Shown piece after piece: positions 15,945-25,655 of a stretch of DNA of 59,270 nt (its first letter is position 1; each line of letters begins with the position of its first letter). Source of the DNA: Pseudomonadota bacterium (GTDB taxonomy: Bacteria > Pseudomonadota > Gammaproteobacteria > UBA9339); assembly GCA_021781615.1 (NCBI GenBank), contig JAJXWM010000010.1, positions 1-59,270 on the forward strand, in the 5' to 3' direction. Position numbers and translations under genes: made by a program. Below the pieces are notes generated by a model. The model saw only the letters and a list, made by a program, of their open reading frames with translations, was not told the origin of the DNA and did not search any database.

Positions 15945-18900
15945 CTAAGGAAGCTTTTTGACGTCTGGATTCTTAGCGTATTCTTCAAGAATACTGTTAA
16001 CCAGGCCCTCAATAACGCCAGTTCTTACGTCATCATCGATCAAACCACCTTTTTCTTTAATCCGAGTTAAATTCGTCTCAAGATATTTAGTGACAGTACC
16101 GGATGGGAAAATAGCGGCTAAAACCCGCCGGGTTTCAGCTGGACCAATCTTGCGATACAGTTGATTACGCACATTAGCATCTTCTGATGTCGTATTAAAT
16201 GCCCATAATTCTATTGGACCGAGAGTAGAAGTTAATAGTTGAGTATTAATTCCATCTTTAGTGGCAAATTGCGCTAAGAAGGTTGCGCCACCTTCGCGTG
16301 GTCCATGAACTTGGCTACGTAAAGCATTCTGCGCCGTTTCGGTTAAACCAAAAATATCAGCAGTACGACGAATTGCTTGCTCTGGCCCAGCATCCATAAT
16401 AAAAATTGAGGTTGCAAATTCGACCATTACTTTATCGAAATCATCAATTGATTGTGAAAGTAATGCCACTTGGACCTTCCATTTCCTACCTTCACGCATA
16501 TCAACAATAACTTGTTCACGAACCGCTGCAGTTTTTGCGGTACGATGGAATTCATCAAAAACAATACGCTTTGGATCTTCTCTAATTTCGACAATACGCT
16601 TTTCATGATATGACTTATAAGAAACTGGCATATCAGCAACATTCTCTTCGGTTAAATAAAAATTACGCGCCAAAACGTAGCGTGCCAACATATACATCAC
16701 CGCCGTCTGACGATTAGCAGCATCACCACCACTCTTAGCAACTTCATCTAAATCAAGAGAAATAACCCGAGCCTCTCCTAAATCAAAGCGAGTGGGTTGC
16801 GACAATATTGGATATTCACGAACTGCCGCAGAAATCATGCGTGAAAAAGCATTAATTAAACTTTCACCTGTAGGTGCGGTGATCTTACCATATAAATCTT
16901 CTACTGCTGGCGTCCGACAAATAGCAGCAGCCTCAGCTAAAAGTGGCGAAGCATGACGCTGAGCAAGTGCCGCCTCGTGGGTAAAGCCAGCCAAAAATAA
17001 GGCATCAGTTACTTCCCACCAAGTGGTACGAGCATCTTTGACAAAACCGATTTCGATCAATAAACCATCGATCATATCTTCAACACCAGTCGTATAAATA
17101 TCTGGATTACCATCATCAGCTGCGCGTTTATAAAGCTCATCAACAATTAAACCCACCATATCGGTTATACCATCATAGGGTTTATCAGATCCAATTGGCG
17201 TTACCAGTAGTGTAACAAAATTAACCAAAAAGCTACGTTCTTGTGGCGTAGGATAACGACAGCCAAGCTGCGTATCAAAAGGATTAATCGAAAAATCGGG
17301 GGTCATCCGCATCCGATGATAAGCGGCCAGGTACCTCTTTTCATATGGCAAAGCTTCTTTAATCAAAGAGATTAATCCGCTACTAGACGGTCCAATATCA
17401 ATAATAGATATTCGTGGTAAACGTTGAATACCGCCGGCTAAACATAAAGCCAGATTCATGGCATTAGATAAAACCGATTTACCAGATCCCGGACGAGCAT
17501 AAACTAAATCGATCCAGGTAGTCTGCTCGGTTGACCCTGGTTGATATGGCCACGGCTTACCATCGGGTGAACGGAATAATATAGCGCCATTACGCCATGG
17601 AGATGAGGGCCTAAAAAATGGCAGCATATATAAAATATCTGATAGTGGCGCTACGGAAGCGGTGGCGATACTAGAACACGATATACCCATAGCGGTTGAT
17701 ATAAAACCTTCAAATGCATCACCCGAAAGCTCTGAAACATCACACGACCCCCAACCTTCTATCGCTTTGGCAAGCTGCGAAGCTCTGGTACGTAATAAAC
17801 GGATATCGCCTTCTGGCGCCCAAGTACAAGCTGCAACTCGTAATTTTACTACCGCATCATCACTATGCAGTTCTATATACTTCAATAAATTAACTGAGTC
17901 GTTGATTAGTCTATTTTGTGCTGAAGTCCAACTAAGTACTGACGTCAACATTGACTTTAATTTTAAAGATCCTAAACCATTACCCTCTACTAAAAATGAG
18001 ATACGCCAAGGGATATGCATCGGCAAAATACGGGCTAGTAATGCCGAAAAACGTTGCAGATCTCGAGGAAATAAATCGATAAAAACACAAGAATAAATAC
18101 GATCGCCAACTCGCGAGGTACGAAGATCCAAATTCACAGCATCCCTAGGCATCAATTGACGCGCTAGTGATGGCCACAAAATATCTGAAATATTACTAGT
18201 ATCTGCCTTAGGTTCTTTAATAATAATCTTGTCGCCAGGTAAAGACGGCTTCCAAGATCGATCGGTAAAATCAGGATCGATACTACGTCTTACTTCATGA
18301 AGAGCTTGATGAACCTCAAGTACCTCAGCAACAATTCCCAAACCACCCAAGTCATTTTTAAACGAGCGCACAAGAGAATCATGAACATCGCGCAAATCTG
18401 GAATACCAGCCATTAAATTCTGAGTAACGGTAAAAGGAGGGATTTTTTTATCCAGCACTAGCTTTTGCCTTTCTTTGAGCGCGCGTTTATATTGTTCTGA
18501 TGTCAAAACTCCAGGACGCGTCCAAAGAACAATATACATTTCTTCATGAGCACAGTACCTGGCCAAATAAGTCATGCGTTCATGAAAAAGATCATCTAAG
18601 GATAAAGATAATAGTTTTGCAGTTTCTCTAGCGGGCTCGAAAATATGGGATATCTCATCTCCAACCTCATCACGATTGTAGGAAAAATATACTTGCATAG
18701 AATGTCCGGCACGAGACATCGAAGTTTGTAAACTATGCATTAAACCTTCGCGAATATTTTCAAATTCTTCTGCGCCAATTAAGGCCTTAACCCCATCAAC
18801 CTTTAATATTGAAATTAAAGAACCGTCATTACCAACCAAAACTGCAGGACTATCTGCCGTTTGCAATTCACAATAAGCTTCTGTGGTTTGTCTGATGCCG

Positions 18901-18962
18901 CTACTTGCCCACGCGACAAACGCGTCGACAGTATCTATTATCATATTTGCTATATTTGCCAT
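15945..18962 (-). CDS. dotO: Dot/Icm ATPase DotO/IcmB
   Basis: 1005 residues, close to the roughly 1010 of the Legionella protein. DotO is a VirB4-like ATPase that forms a hexameric disc with DotB at the cytoplasmic base of the type IVB channel. The Walker A motif is VYARPGSGKSVLSNAMN (about residue 480). Walker B-like residues lie in RIVFDEFHRTAK, and VALLSQSIDDF follows as in VirB4 ATPases. It is the last gene of the icmL-K-E-G-C-D-J-B run. Unlike Legionella, no icmF follows; a convergent coiled-coil gene ends three bases away. Confidence 0.95.
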   Translation of the reverse strand: MANIANMIIDTVDAFVAWASSGIRQTTEAYCELQTADSPAVLVGNDGSLISILKVDGVKALIGAEEFENIREGLMHSLQTSMSRAGHSMQVYFSYNRDEVGDEISHIFEPARETAKLLSLSLDDLFHERMTYLARYCAHEEMYIVLWTRPGVLTSEQYKRALKERQKLVLDKKIPPFTVTQNLMAGIPDLRDVHDSLVRSFKNDLGGLGIVAEVLEVHQALHEVRRSIDPDFTDRSWKPSLPGDKIIIKEPKADTSNISDILWPSLARQLMPRDAVNLDLRTSRVGDRIYSCVFIDLFPRDLQRFSALLARILPMHIPWRISFLVEGNGLGSLKLKSMLTSVLSWTSAQNRLINDSVNLLKYIELHSDDAVVKLRVAACTWAPEGDIRLLRTRASQLAKAIEGWGSCDVSELSGDAFEGFISTAMGISCSSIATASVAPLSDILYMLPFFRPSSPWRNGAILFRSPDGKPWPYQPGSTEQTTWIDLVYARPGSGKSVLSNAMNLALCLAGGIQRLPRISIIDIGPSSSGLISLIKEALPYEKRYLAAYHRMRMTPDFSINPFDTQLGCRYPTPQERSFLVNFVTLLVTPIGSDKPYDGITDMVGLIVDELYKRAADDGNPDIYTTGVEDMIDGLLIEIGFVKDARTTWWEVTDALFLAGFTHEAALAQRHASPLLAEAAAICRTPAVEDLYGKITAPTGESLINAFSRMISAAVREYPILSQPTRFDLGEARVISLDLDEVAKSGGDAANRQTAVMYMLARYVLARNFYLTEENVADMPVSYKSYHEKRIVEIREDPKRIVFDEFHRTAKTAAVREQVIVDMREGRKWKVQVALLSQSIDDFDKVMVEFATSIFIMDAGPEQAIRRTADIFGLTETAQNALRSQVHGPREGGATFLAQFATKDGINTQLLTSTLGPIELWAFNTTSEDANVRNQLYRKIGPAETRRVLAAIFPSGTVTKYLETNLTRIKEKGGLIDDDVRTGVIEGLVNSILEEYAKNPDVKKLP

Positions 18963-18984
18963 ATCGAGGTCTCTACATATTTAT

Positions 18985-19016
18985 CCCAAAACCCAGTCCT
19001 GCGCAAACAGCGCTTA
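18985..19016 (-). repeat. Short dispersed repeat in the icmB leader
   Basis: On the minus strand this reads CGCTGTTTGCG-C-AGGACTGGGTTTT, matching bases 1-34 of the window apart from a six-base insertion there. It lies between icmJ and icmB, beside a small GC hairpin (GCCC-TTC-GGGC, 19038-19048). Confidence 0.45.
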
Positions 19017-19057
19017 GGCTAGGCTGGTGAAGCCTTTCGCCCTTCGGGCTAGTCGAT

Positions 19058-19675
19058 TTATTCTGTATCAGTTTGCATCGATTCAGACCAATCTTTAACC
19101 TGCTTATTAAATTTGCTATAAGATGGCAATAACCTTAGTGATGCTAAAATTTCTTTATCGACCTTGTCTTTTTCTTTACCTTTAATATCTATCAACATGC
19201 GACCAAACAAAGCAGCCTCACTCATTCCTTCACCAAGATTTTGCTCAACAATTTTAGAACGTAATTTTAAATCTCGATAAATATTTTGTGCGATGGGACT
19301 ATAGCTAGTATCGTTAGCCATGGCACAAAACAAAACGTGACAAAAACCATTCAGATCAGCTTGACTAATTTCTGGAAGATAAATCAATATTCCACCACCA
19401 TAGTCATCCTTACCCACTGCCTCAAGGAAAAAACACTGAGAACAAAAACAACACGCGGTTACTAAATTTGATAACTTATTATTACGATAATTGCCATCAA
19501 GGTTAATAACTTCTTGGTATTTTTTAGCTTGGAAACCACAATATCGACAAACATATTCATCACGTTCAAAAATTTTCTGCTTAAATTTCTGAAATGCCTG
19601 ATCAGCTTTTCTAACTGAAAAAAGCCGCCACACCTCCGGCATGGCGGACAATTTTATTTGATATAGCTCTGTCAT
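19058..19675 (-). CDS. dotN: Dot/Icm coupling-complex protein DotN/IcmJ
   Basis: 205 residues, near the usual 208. DotN is a zinc-binding protein of the type IV coupling complex that binds the DotL C-terminal region. The zinc ligands are visible in an HNH-like layout: VCRYCGF followed by TACCFCSQCFF. The remaining sequence (NLDGNYRNNKLSNLV) also resembles an HNH scaffold, although the family is not known as an active nuclease. It lies between icmD and icmB. Confidence 0.93.
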   Translation of the reverse strand: MTELYQIKLSAMPEVWRLFSVRKADQAFQKFKQKIFERDEYVCRYCGFQAKKYQEVINLDGNYRNNKLSNLVTACCFCSQCFFLEAVGKDDYGGGILIYLPEISQADLNGFCHVLFCAMANDTSYSPIAQNIYRDLKLRSKIVEQNLGEGMSEAALFGRMLIDIKGKEKDKVDKEILASLRLLPSYSKFNKQVKDWSESMQTDTE

Positions 19676-19727
19676 AGGTCCATTACCAATTCAATCCTAA
19701 ACTAGCAGCCTTTTCACTAGACGATTA

Positions 19728-20132
19728 TTACTTGCTTGTGCTAGTTGACAATCCTTCTCCGGCAAAACCACCTTGTTTAGCGCTACTACCAAAAATACTT
19801 GCGCCAGCTGGTGCAATGATGTTTGGTAAGAAAATTAAAGCAACACCAACTAATAGCATAGTAATTGGCGTCCCCATTGGGATCTGCTGTGGATTATCTT
19901 TGTGTTGTTTAAACTTAAAAATAGCAGCAATAGTTAAACCAAAGCCTGCCAAATAAGCAGTGGCTGCCATTAATTTACCAATACTTGTAAATGTTCCAGT
20001 TACAGTATTAGCAATTCCAGCAATATCCGTTGCACTGCCTGATGCAGCTTCTCCAAAAACGCTAGCGGTATAAAGACCAGCCATTCCTAAAACTATTGAT
20101 ACTGCGAATTTAATTACTCTTTTGCCTGCCAT
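19728..20132 (-). CDS. dotP: Dot/Icm inner-membrane protein DotP/IcmD
   Basis: 134 residues, close to the Legionella length of 132. The N-terminus is a signal-like helix, followed by two further hydrophobic segments (IGKLMAATAYLAGFGLTIAA and PITMLLVGVALIFLPNIIA). The motif FKQHKDNPQQIPMGTP is typical of IcmD. It is paralogous to IcmC, the next gene upstream, which shows the same helix pattern. Its exact job in the inner membrane part of the channel is not established. Confidence 0.92.
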   Translation of the reverse strand: MAGKRVIKFAVSIVLGMAGLYTASVFGEAASGSATDIAGIANTVTGTFTSIGKLMAATAYLAGFGLTIAAIFKFKQHKDNPQQIPMGTPITMLLVGVALIFLPNIIAPAGASIFGSSAKQGGFAGEGLSTSTSK

Positions 20133-20224
20133 GCTCTATCTCCTTAAAAATTAATAAAATTACAACCATCCAAAAAATTACAGTGAAACAATTTTACTCT
20201 ATAAGAAAAAAAAATGATACTTTT

Positions 20225-20845
20225 TTAAATGGTACTAAATCCTAAACTATTACCAATAATTCTGATGGTTGCTATGATATTGATGGCTAAAATTCCGCCT
20301 ATAATGTGCATCAAACCTTTTCCAAATGATCCGGCCTGCGATCCTTGATCGCTACTATGGCTGAGCATGATAAGCCCGCGCACAAAAGAAATATACCCCA
20401 CCACTTGAATTATAGCGAGAGCCCCTTGTTTAGCCGGAGCAAACATATCACCACCAGCAGGGCTATACGACAGAGCACTTTGAACCCCACTAGCTCCCCA
20501 CAAAGTACCAGCACTGATATCTATAGTGCTTGGCAGATACACTAAAAGCACGCCTACTATAAACTTTAATAAAGGACCACCAAGAGTTCCATGTGCGCCA
20601 CCCGCTGATTCACCAATTTTTTTCAGCTCCATTATTGCTGAAATCATAAACCATATACCAATCACATAAGCAACAGCAACGGTAAAAGTAATTATGGGAC
20701 CGGCATTATTTTTTAATGCACCGAGCATCGTAGCAAAATTAACAGTTGCTGAAAAAGCTGTAGCAGGCAAAACAAAGATAAACACTAAAAGCCAAAACTG
20801 TTTGTTTAGTCGTTTAATTGATCTGATGTTGATACCAAGTTCCAT
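20225..20845 (-). CDS. dotE: Dot/Icm inner-membrane protein DotE/IcmC
   Basis: 206 residues with a signal-like N-terminus and about four hydrophobic segments. LKKIGESAGGAHGTLGGPLLK followed by FIVGVLLVYLPS matches the IcmC/DotE family and parallels the IcmD paralogue. An SFVRGLIML region also fits. It lies between icmG and icmD, as in Legionella and Coxiella. Confidence 0.92.
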   Translation of the reverse strand: MELGINIRSIKRLNKQFWLLVFIFVLPATAFSATVNFATMLGALKNNAGPIITFTVAVAYVIGIWFMISAIMELKKIGESAGGAHGTLGGPLLKFIVGVLLVYLPSTIDISAGTLWGASGVQSALSYSPAGGDMFAPAKQGALAIIQVVGYISFVRGLIMLSHSSDQGSQAGSFGKGLMHIIGGILAINIIATIRIIGNSLGFSTI

Positions 20846-20919
20846 ATGGATTATACCCTTCGTAAAATAAATTCATACTTCGTTGCCATTATTTTCCACG
20901 ACCCTCCTTGCGGAAAATA

Positions 20920-21750
20920 TTAGAAATCGTTGACTCCATATTGAATAACTGAACCATTGCTCATAACAACCATGCCCTGACGTGGTGCAATGACTCTTAC
21001 TTCTCCATATCCGTCAAGCTTATCACCTACACGCAAAGTAATTCTTTGACCATCTGCTGATTCAAGCCATACCCGTCCTGGAACAATAGCACGTACGTGA
21101 TAAGCAACTGGCAGCTTATAGGCTTTTTTAACCACCTTGGGCTTCTTCATCTTTTCAATATCTGCCGATATCTGCTGCATGGTCACTGCCAACTGATCAA
21201 TTCTCTGACTGATAGAAGCTATATCTTGCTCAGTTTTAGCAACAGACTCACTAATACTAGAAATACGTTCTTGGCCACTTGCAAACTGTTCGACAACTAC
21301 TTCAAGCTTTTTTTGCATAGCACCTTGTGCTTGAGCTACCTGATCATTACCAATACTGCTAGCAGCAGTATCGGAACCTAGATTAAGCCGAATCTCTGGC
21401 TGCTTAGTAGGGGCGGATTCAATTGCTACCTGTTGCTGCTGCACTAATGCGGCACTTTCTTGCATTGAGATTTTTTTCTGTTCCAAATCCTTGCTCTTTT
21501 TGCTGGAATAAAAATTAAATCCTACATATACCAATACAATTCCAAGCATGATTAAACCTGGACGCAGAAAACGCTTTAGATTAAGGTTTTGTAAGTTAAA
21601 GCCGAAATGCTTATTTTCTGTGGTTTGCACACCTCCAGAGGAATCGGCAGCTTGCCCCTCAGCGGCGGCATCACTAGCAACAGAACCAGCTTCAGCCTCA
21701 TTGTAATTATACTCAGCCGTCTCGGTCGATGGTGTCACTTTATCGTCCAT
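20920..21750 (-). CDS. dotF: Dot/Icm core protein DotF/IcmG
   Basis: 276 residues (about 269 in Legionella). It has an acidic cytoplasmic N-terminus, one transmembrane helix at about 69-82 (LRPGLIMLGIVLVYVGFNF), a periplasmic coiled coil at about 150-200 and a small C-terminal domain (YHVRAIVPGRVWLES). DotF is an inner-membrane component of the core complex linked to DotG. It lies 14 bases downstream of dotG in the same orientation. Confidence 0.93.
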   Translation of the reverse strand: MDDKVTPSTETAEYNYNEAEAGSVASDAAAEGQAADSSGGVQTTENKHFGFNLQNLNLKRFLRPGLIMLGIVLVYVGFNFYSSKKSKDLEQKKISMQESAALVQQQQVAIESAPTKQPEIRLNLGSDTAASSIGNDQVAQAQGAMQKKLEVVVEQFASGQERISSISESVAKTEQDIASISQRIDQLAVTMQQISADIEKMKKPKVVKKAYKLPVAYHVRAIVPGRVWLESADGQRITLRVGDKLDGYGEVRVIAPRQGMVVMSNGSVIQYGVNDF

Positions 21751-21764
21751 ATCAATACCCTCTA

Positions 21765-24458
21765 CTATTTATCATCTATTTTCTGTTTTTTGGGAATCAC
21801 TAAATCCGCCATTAACATCAAACCTATACCAACTCCAGCACTTAATTTAACTGTCGGTGGCATATTAATCTTATCACCCATTGATGCACTAATAGCTGTA
21901 GCTACATTACCAACGGCAGCTATGGTTTTACCTAAAACACTCATGGACCCTTGTTGAGTTACCGATCCAGTAGTTGTTGTAGTTACGGTACTACCTGAGC
22001 TTTGTACCGCACTTCCTAAACCACTTAAAAATGATGTACCAACTAAAGTACCATAACGCAGCAAGTAATGGTTATCAACACTGGAAGCCATCGCTGGCTT
22101 AGAAGTACTAGGATCAACAGCTACTGCATTAAGAGCCACGCTAGTATCTAACCGAGGAATACTAATAGTTTTAAATTGCAACAGAAGTTTTTTAGAAACC
22201 AGCTGGAAGTTACCAATTACTTTTGCCCCTTTCAAAGGACCTTGAATAACCGTAGCCATAACTGGACCCGCTTCATCGGAATTTATTTCGGTATCTAGTA
22301 CCGCAAAAATCATACTACCGGCTTTATAAATATCAGAATTCTTTACATCAATACCGCCTGCATCACCCTGCTCTTTGTCCTCAGATGTCGCTTTTTGAAC
22401 CTGTGGGACTTCCCCTTGAACAAATTGTTGCGTTGGAATTGGTGTCCACGCAGCAAAAAGTTGGGAGACTTGTGAACTAATTATAGCCTGCTGTTGCCTG
22501 GCAAAATTAGCAGCTTCCTCCTCACTCATGTTCGCTAATTTCTCATCACTCAATCTTCCTAACGAACCACTATCAGCCGGATTTTCTTCAGGAGCACCAT
22601 CGACCTGCAGTTTGGCCATGCTTATTGCTTTACTAGAATAACCAGCTTTTTTAAGCTCATCTGGAGAAAAACCTGATGCATACAAGTCAGCAGCACTAAA
22701 ACCTGCATTTTTTAATTCTTTAGCGCTAAATCCAGCATCTTTTAGCTCTTCAGCGCTAAATCCAGCTGCCCGCAATTCACCAGCCGAAAACCCTGCTTTT
22801 TTTAAGGCGTCAGCACTGCAACCCTGCTTCTTAAGGTCGGCAGCACTCTTGCCGGCATCTCGTGCTTTTTTTACATTGCTAACACTGCAAGCATCACCAT
22901 CTTTTCCGCCTTTTTCTTCTCGAGCTTCTCCTGTAGCAACACCTGCTTTTTGTAAATCAGCAGTAGTAAATCCAGCTGCTTTCAACTCACTCAAACTAAA
23001 GCCAGCGCCATTAAGTTCCGCTGCACTAAATCCAGCTTTTTTTAATTCTGCTGCAGTATATCCAGCTTCTCTTAATGCCGAAGCACTACAACCCCTTTTT
23101 TTAAGTATTTGTGCACTTATTCCAGCTTCATGTGCCTTTTTCAGGCTGGCGACGCTACATGAATCCTCAACCCCACCTATACCAGAAACAATTCCAGCCC
23201 TAACTAGATCACCGCCCGTATATCCTGCTGCCTGTAAATCAGCAGCGCTGAAACCAGCTCCAACCAAATCGGCAGCACTAAAACCAGCTTTTCTGAGTTC
23301 TGCTGCGCTAAATCCAGCATCTTTAAGATCATTAGCACTAAACCCAGCACTATTTAACTCACCAGCACTAAACCCAGCATCTTTTAAATCTTTCGCGCTA
23401 AAGCCAGCTTCTTTTAATTCTTTAGCACTAAAACCAGCTGCTCGTAAATCAGCGGCACTAAAACCAGCTGCTCGTAAATCCGCCAAACTAAATCCAGCAT
23501 TTTTTAGTTCACTAGCACTATAGCCTGCAGCCTTAAGCTCTGCAGCCGTATACCCAGCCGCCCTCAATATTGCAGCGTCACAGCCAAAGCTTTTCAGCTC
23601 TGCGGCAGAAACTCCTTTACTTCTTGCGACTTGTACTTTCTTTATATCACACTCACCAGAAGAAGATTTGCTAACTGAATTAAAACCAGCAGCTAAAATT
23701 GCGCTATCACTAAAGCCAGCTTTTTGCAAATCTTGCGCACTAAAACCAGCATTTTTTAGATCACTAGCACTAAAACCTGCCTTCATCAACTCTTGAGCAT
23801 CAAACCCGGCATTTTTTAGCTCGCCAGCACTAAATCCTGCGCTTTTAAGCTCGGCAACACTAAACCCTGCGCTTTTAAGCTCGGCAGCACTAAATCCTGC
23901 CTCCTTAAGCTCGGCGGCACTAAAGCCAGCATCTTTTAGTTCTTGAGCACCAAAACCAGCTGCACGCAGCTCACCAGCACTATAACCTGCTGCCCTAAGA
24001 GCAGCTAAACTACACCCTCGACAACGCAACTCAGCTGCACTTACTCCAGAAGCACGAGCTCTTTTTAATTCCTCAACACCGCAGCCGGCTGCGGATGCAG
24101 CTCCGGATTGATTCGTTAGATCGTCAGAGACCCCGGTATCGAGATAGGTAGTACGAACCATGGTGGGCATGGCTGAGGTTCCAGTTCTAACAGCCTCCTT
24201 AGCCAACTCTTCATTTTGTTGTTCTTGCAACTTAGCATATTCTCTAGTTGGATTTCCCATTCCAGGAATTGAACTAATTTCAGGAACACCGGCCATTGCC
24301 GACCCCATCCCCGCTGGCGGTAATTGTGAACGCTTAAATTTAAAATATGATATTGCTAACACTGCAACGACAAGAATAACTAGTATAATAATAACTACTC
24401 TTGACCTGGTATCTCCAAGTACTTCCTTTGCAGTATTGACTTTTTTTTCTAATGCCAT
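21765..24458 (-). CDS. dotG: Dot/Icm channel protein DotG/IcmE
   Basis: 897 residues (about 1048 in Legionella). DotG is the VirB10-like central channel protein. Order: cytoplasmic start, transmembrane helix at about 21-38 (VVIIILVILVVAVLAISYF), a linker, four blocks of 10-residue A-G-F-S-A-x-E-L-K-x repeats at about 126-612, then the VirB10-like C-terminal domain (about 705-890; GSMIFAVLDTEINSDEAG, LRYGTLVGTSFLSGLGS). One base separates it from dotH upstream. The repeat number is shorter than in Legionella and probably varies by recombination. Confidence 0.95.
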   Translation of the reverse strand: MALEKKVNTAKEVLGDTRSRVVIIILVILVVAVLAISYFKFKRSQLPPAGMGSAMAGVPEISSIPGMGNPTREYAKLQEQQNEELAKEAVRTGTSAMPTMVRTTYLDTGVSDDLTNQSGAASAAGCGVEELKRARASGVSAAELRCRGCSLAALRAAGYSAGELRAAGFGAQELKDAGFSAAELKEAGFSAAELKSAGFSVAELKSAGFSAGELKNAGFDAQELMKAGFSASDLKNAGFSAQDLQKAGFSDSAILAAGFNSVSKSSSGECDIKKVQVARSKGVSAAELKSFGCDAAILRAAGYTAAELKAAGYSASELKNAGFSLADLRAAGFSAADLRAAGFSAKELKEAGFSAKDLKDAGFSAGELNSAGFSANDLKDAGFSAAELRKAGFSAADLVGAGFSAADLQAAGYTGGDLVRAGIVSGIGGVEDSCSVASLKKAHEAGISAQILKKRGCSASALREAGYTAAELKKAGFSAAELNGAGFSLSELKAAGFTTADLQKAGVATGEAREEKGGKDGDACSVSNVKKARDAGKSAADLKKQGCSADALKKAGFSAGELRAAGFSAEELKDAGFSAKELKNAGFSAADLYASGFSPDELKKAGYSSKAISMAKLQVDGAPEENPADSGSLGRLSDEKLANMSEEEAANFARQQQAIISSQVSQLFAAWTPIPTQQFVQGEVPQVQKATSEDKEQGDAGGIDVKNSDIYKAGSMIFAVLDTEINSDEAGPVMATVIQGPLKGAKVIGNFQLVSKKLLLQFKTISIPRLDTSVALNAVAVDPSTSKPAMASSVDNHYLLRYGTLVGTSFLSGLGSAVQSSGSTVTTTTTGSVTQQGSMSVLGKTIAAVGNVATAISASMGDKINMPPTVKLSAGVGIGLMLMADLVIPKKQKIDDK
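22622..24083 (-). repeat. DotG decapeptide repeat region
   Basis: About 45 copies of a 30-base unit encoding A-G-F-S-A-A-E-L-K-x variants. They fall into four blocks. Each block opens with a Cys-containing header (for example CSVASLKKAHEAGISA...GCSA) and then about 8-16 decapeptides. The units differ at the DNA level, so this is an old coding repeat and not a recent array. Confidence 0.9.
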
Positions 24459-24459
24459 A

Positions 24460-25629
24460 TTACTCTAACCCCTCAAGTAATAGTGTCAAAATTTTATCCC
24501 GTCCATTTTGCAGAGCCAAAATCACCGGGGCTGGTTGCAACTGATACGCATGCGTACCATCTATGCTACTCATAATAGACTGCCATCCAGGAGAAATTAC
24601 ATTTAAACTAGTACGTAGATAAAGTTTGTTTTTTACTAACCAAGCTTTACAATCTCCCCCGCGAACTTTTAATTCTTTGCTTCCTTTTGGTGCAATAGCA
24701 TTCAATACATCAAGTAATATTGGATTCGCTGCGTCTGGAATACCGTTCTGAGCAAAAACTGCATTTGGTCCAAGTCCAGGAACGCGCAGATCTACACGAT
24801 AATCAACCGCCTCTTGACCAGAAATTAGAGTTAACATCACTGGGGTGTTTAGATCACGCATCATTATCGCCATATTGGTACGCTTGTAAAAGGTAGCAGA
24901 CTGAATCAATAAAGTATTCCCTTTGCGATCCCATTGAATATTAAAGGAGGTTGGATCACCAATACTATAAGCAGCAATTGGCCATGGTTGGCCGGTGGCA
25001 TCTACAAATACTAAAGAGGTGATATAACCAGCACCCAACCTAATTACTGGAGCCGTAGCTTGTGGTGATAAGTTTATCAGTAACGACGATGATGTTGGCT
25101 TAGGTGGAATTCCCGGCGGTGTTGATGCTGCCAACTGAGTTTCGGTAAACACTTCACGTAATTTTTCTATTTGTTTAGTCGACATTGGCAACATCTGGTT
25201 TACAACATTAGAAAAAGCTTCATCGTATAAGCTAGGCTTAGGCGGCGAAGGTTTAACGCTTTCATCGGTAGCGGCATTGTCGGTAGTAGCAGCATTGATA
25301 GCAGTGGCATTGGTAGCGGCACTATTTGAAGCGCTGGCTGGCACCTGAGCATCAGATTGAAAAGTAGAAGAAGCACTAACTAAACCAGCAGAAGGAGCTT
25401 GTATAGGAAGCGGTTGTAAGTCAGTAGTAGCACTTTTATTTAACCCCAAACCAGAAGTAGCGGCAGAAGACGAAGAAGAATCTTTTTGCATTGCACGATT
25501 TAGTACCTGCTGCAACTGCGCCATTTTTTGCTCAGGAGTTTGCTTCACGGGCTTAGTTTTGCTAGGCAGAGCAAAAACAGAGTGGCAGCAAATAAATACC
25601 GCAATTAAGATAATGAAGGATATTTTCAT
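24460..25629 (-). CDS. dotH: Dot/Icm outer-membrane core protein DotH/IcmK
   Basis: 389 residues (about 360 in Legionella). It has a signal peptide (ISFIILIAVFICCHSVFA). A long low-complexity Ser/Ala/Thr linker (about 55-130) probably accounts for the extra length. The conserved DotH region begins with KPTSSSLLINLSPQATAPVIRL and includes GYITSLVFVDATGQPWPI, QSATFYKRTNMAIMM and KVRGGDCKAWLVKNKLYLRT. DotH forms the outer ring with lipoproteins DotC and DotD, which are needed to place it in the outer membrane. Confidence 0.94.
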   Translation of the reverse strand: MKISFIILIAVFICCHSVFALPSKTKPVKQTPEQKMAQLQQVLNRAMQKDSSSSSAATSGLGLNKSATTDLQPLPIQAPSAGLVSASSTFQSDAQVPASASNSAATNATAINAATTDNAATDESVKPSPPKPSLYDEAFSNVVNQMLPMSTKQIEKLREVFTETQLAASTPPGIPPKPTSSSLLINLSPQATAPVIRLGAGYITSLVFVDATGQPWPIAAYSIGDPTSFNIQWDRKGNTLLIQSATFYKRTNMAIMMRDLNTPVMLTLISGQEAVDYRVDLRVPGLGPNAVFAQNGIPDAANPILLDVLNAIAPKGSKELKVRGGDCKAWLVKNKLYLRTSLNVISPGWQSIMSSIDGTHAYQLQPAPVILALQNGRDKILTLLLEGLE

Positions 25630-25655
25630 AATATGGACTTTAATATTTTCCTAAA

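Noticed and set aside
22849..23523. Plus-strand frame of 224 codons rich in Pro and Ala
   Set aside because: It is the antisense of the regular DotG decapeptide repeats.
22622..24083. Regular 30-base spacing suggestive of a CRISPR-like array
   Set aside because: The units are coding, contiguous without spacers, and diverged; they belong to dotG.
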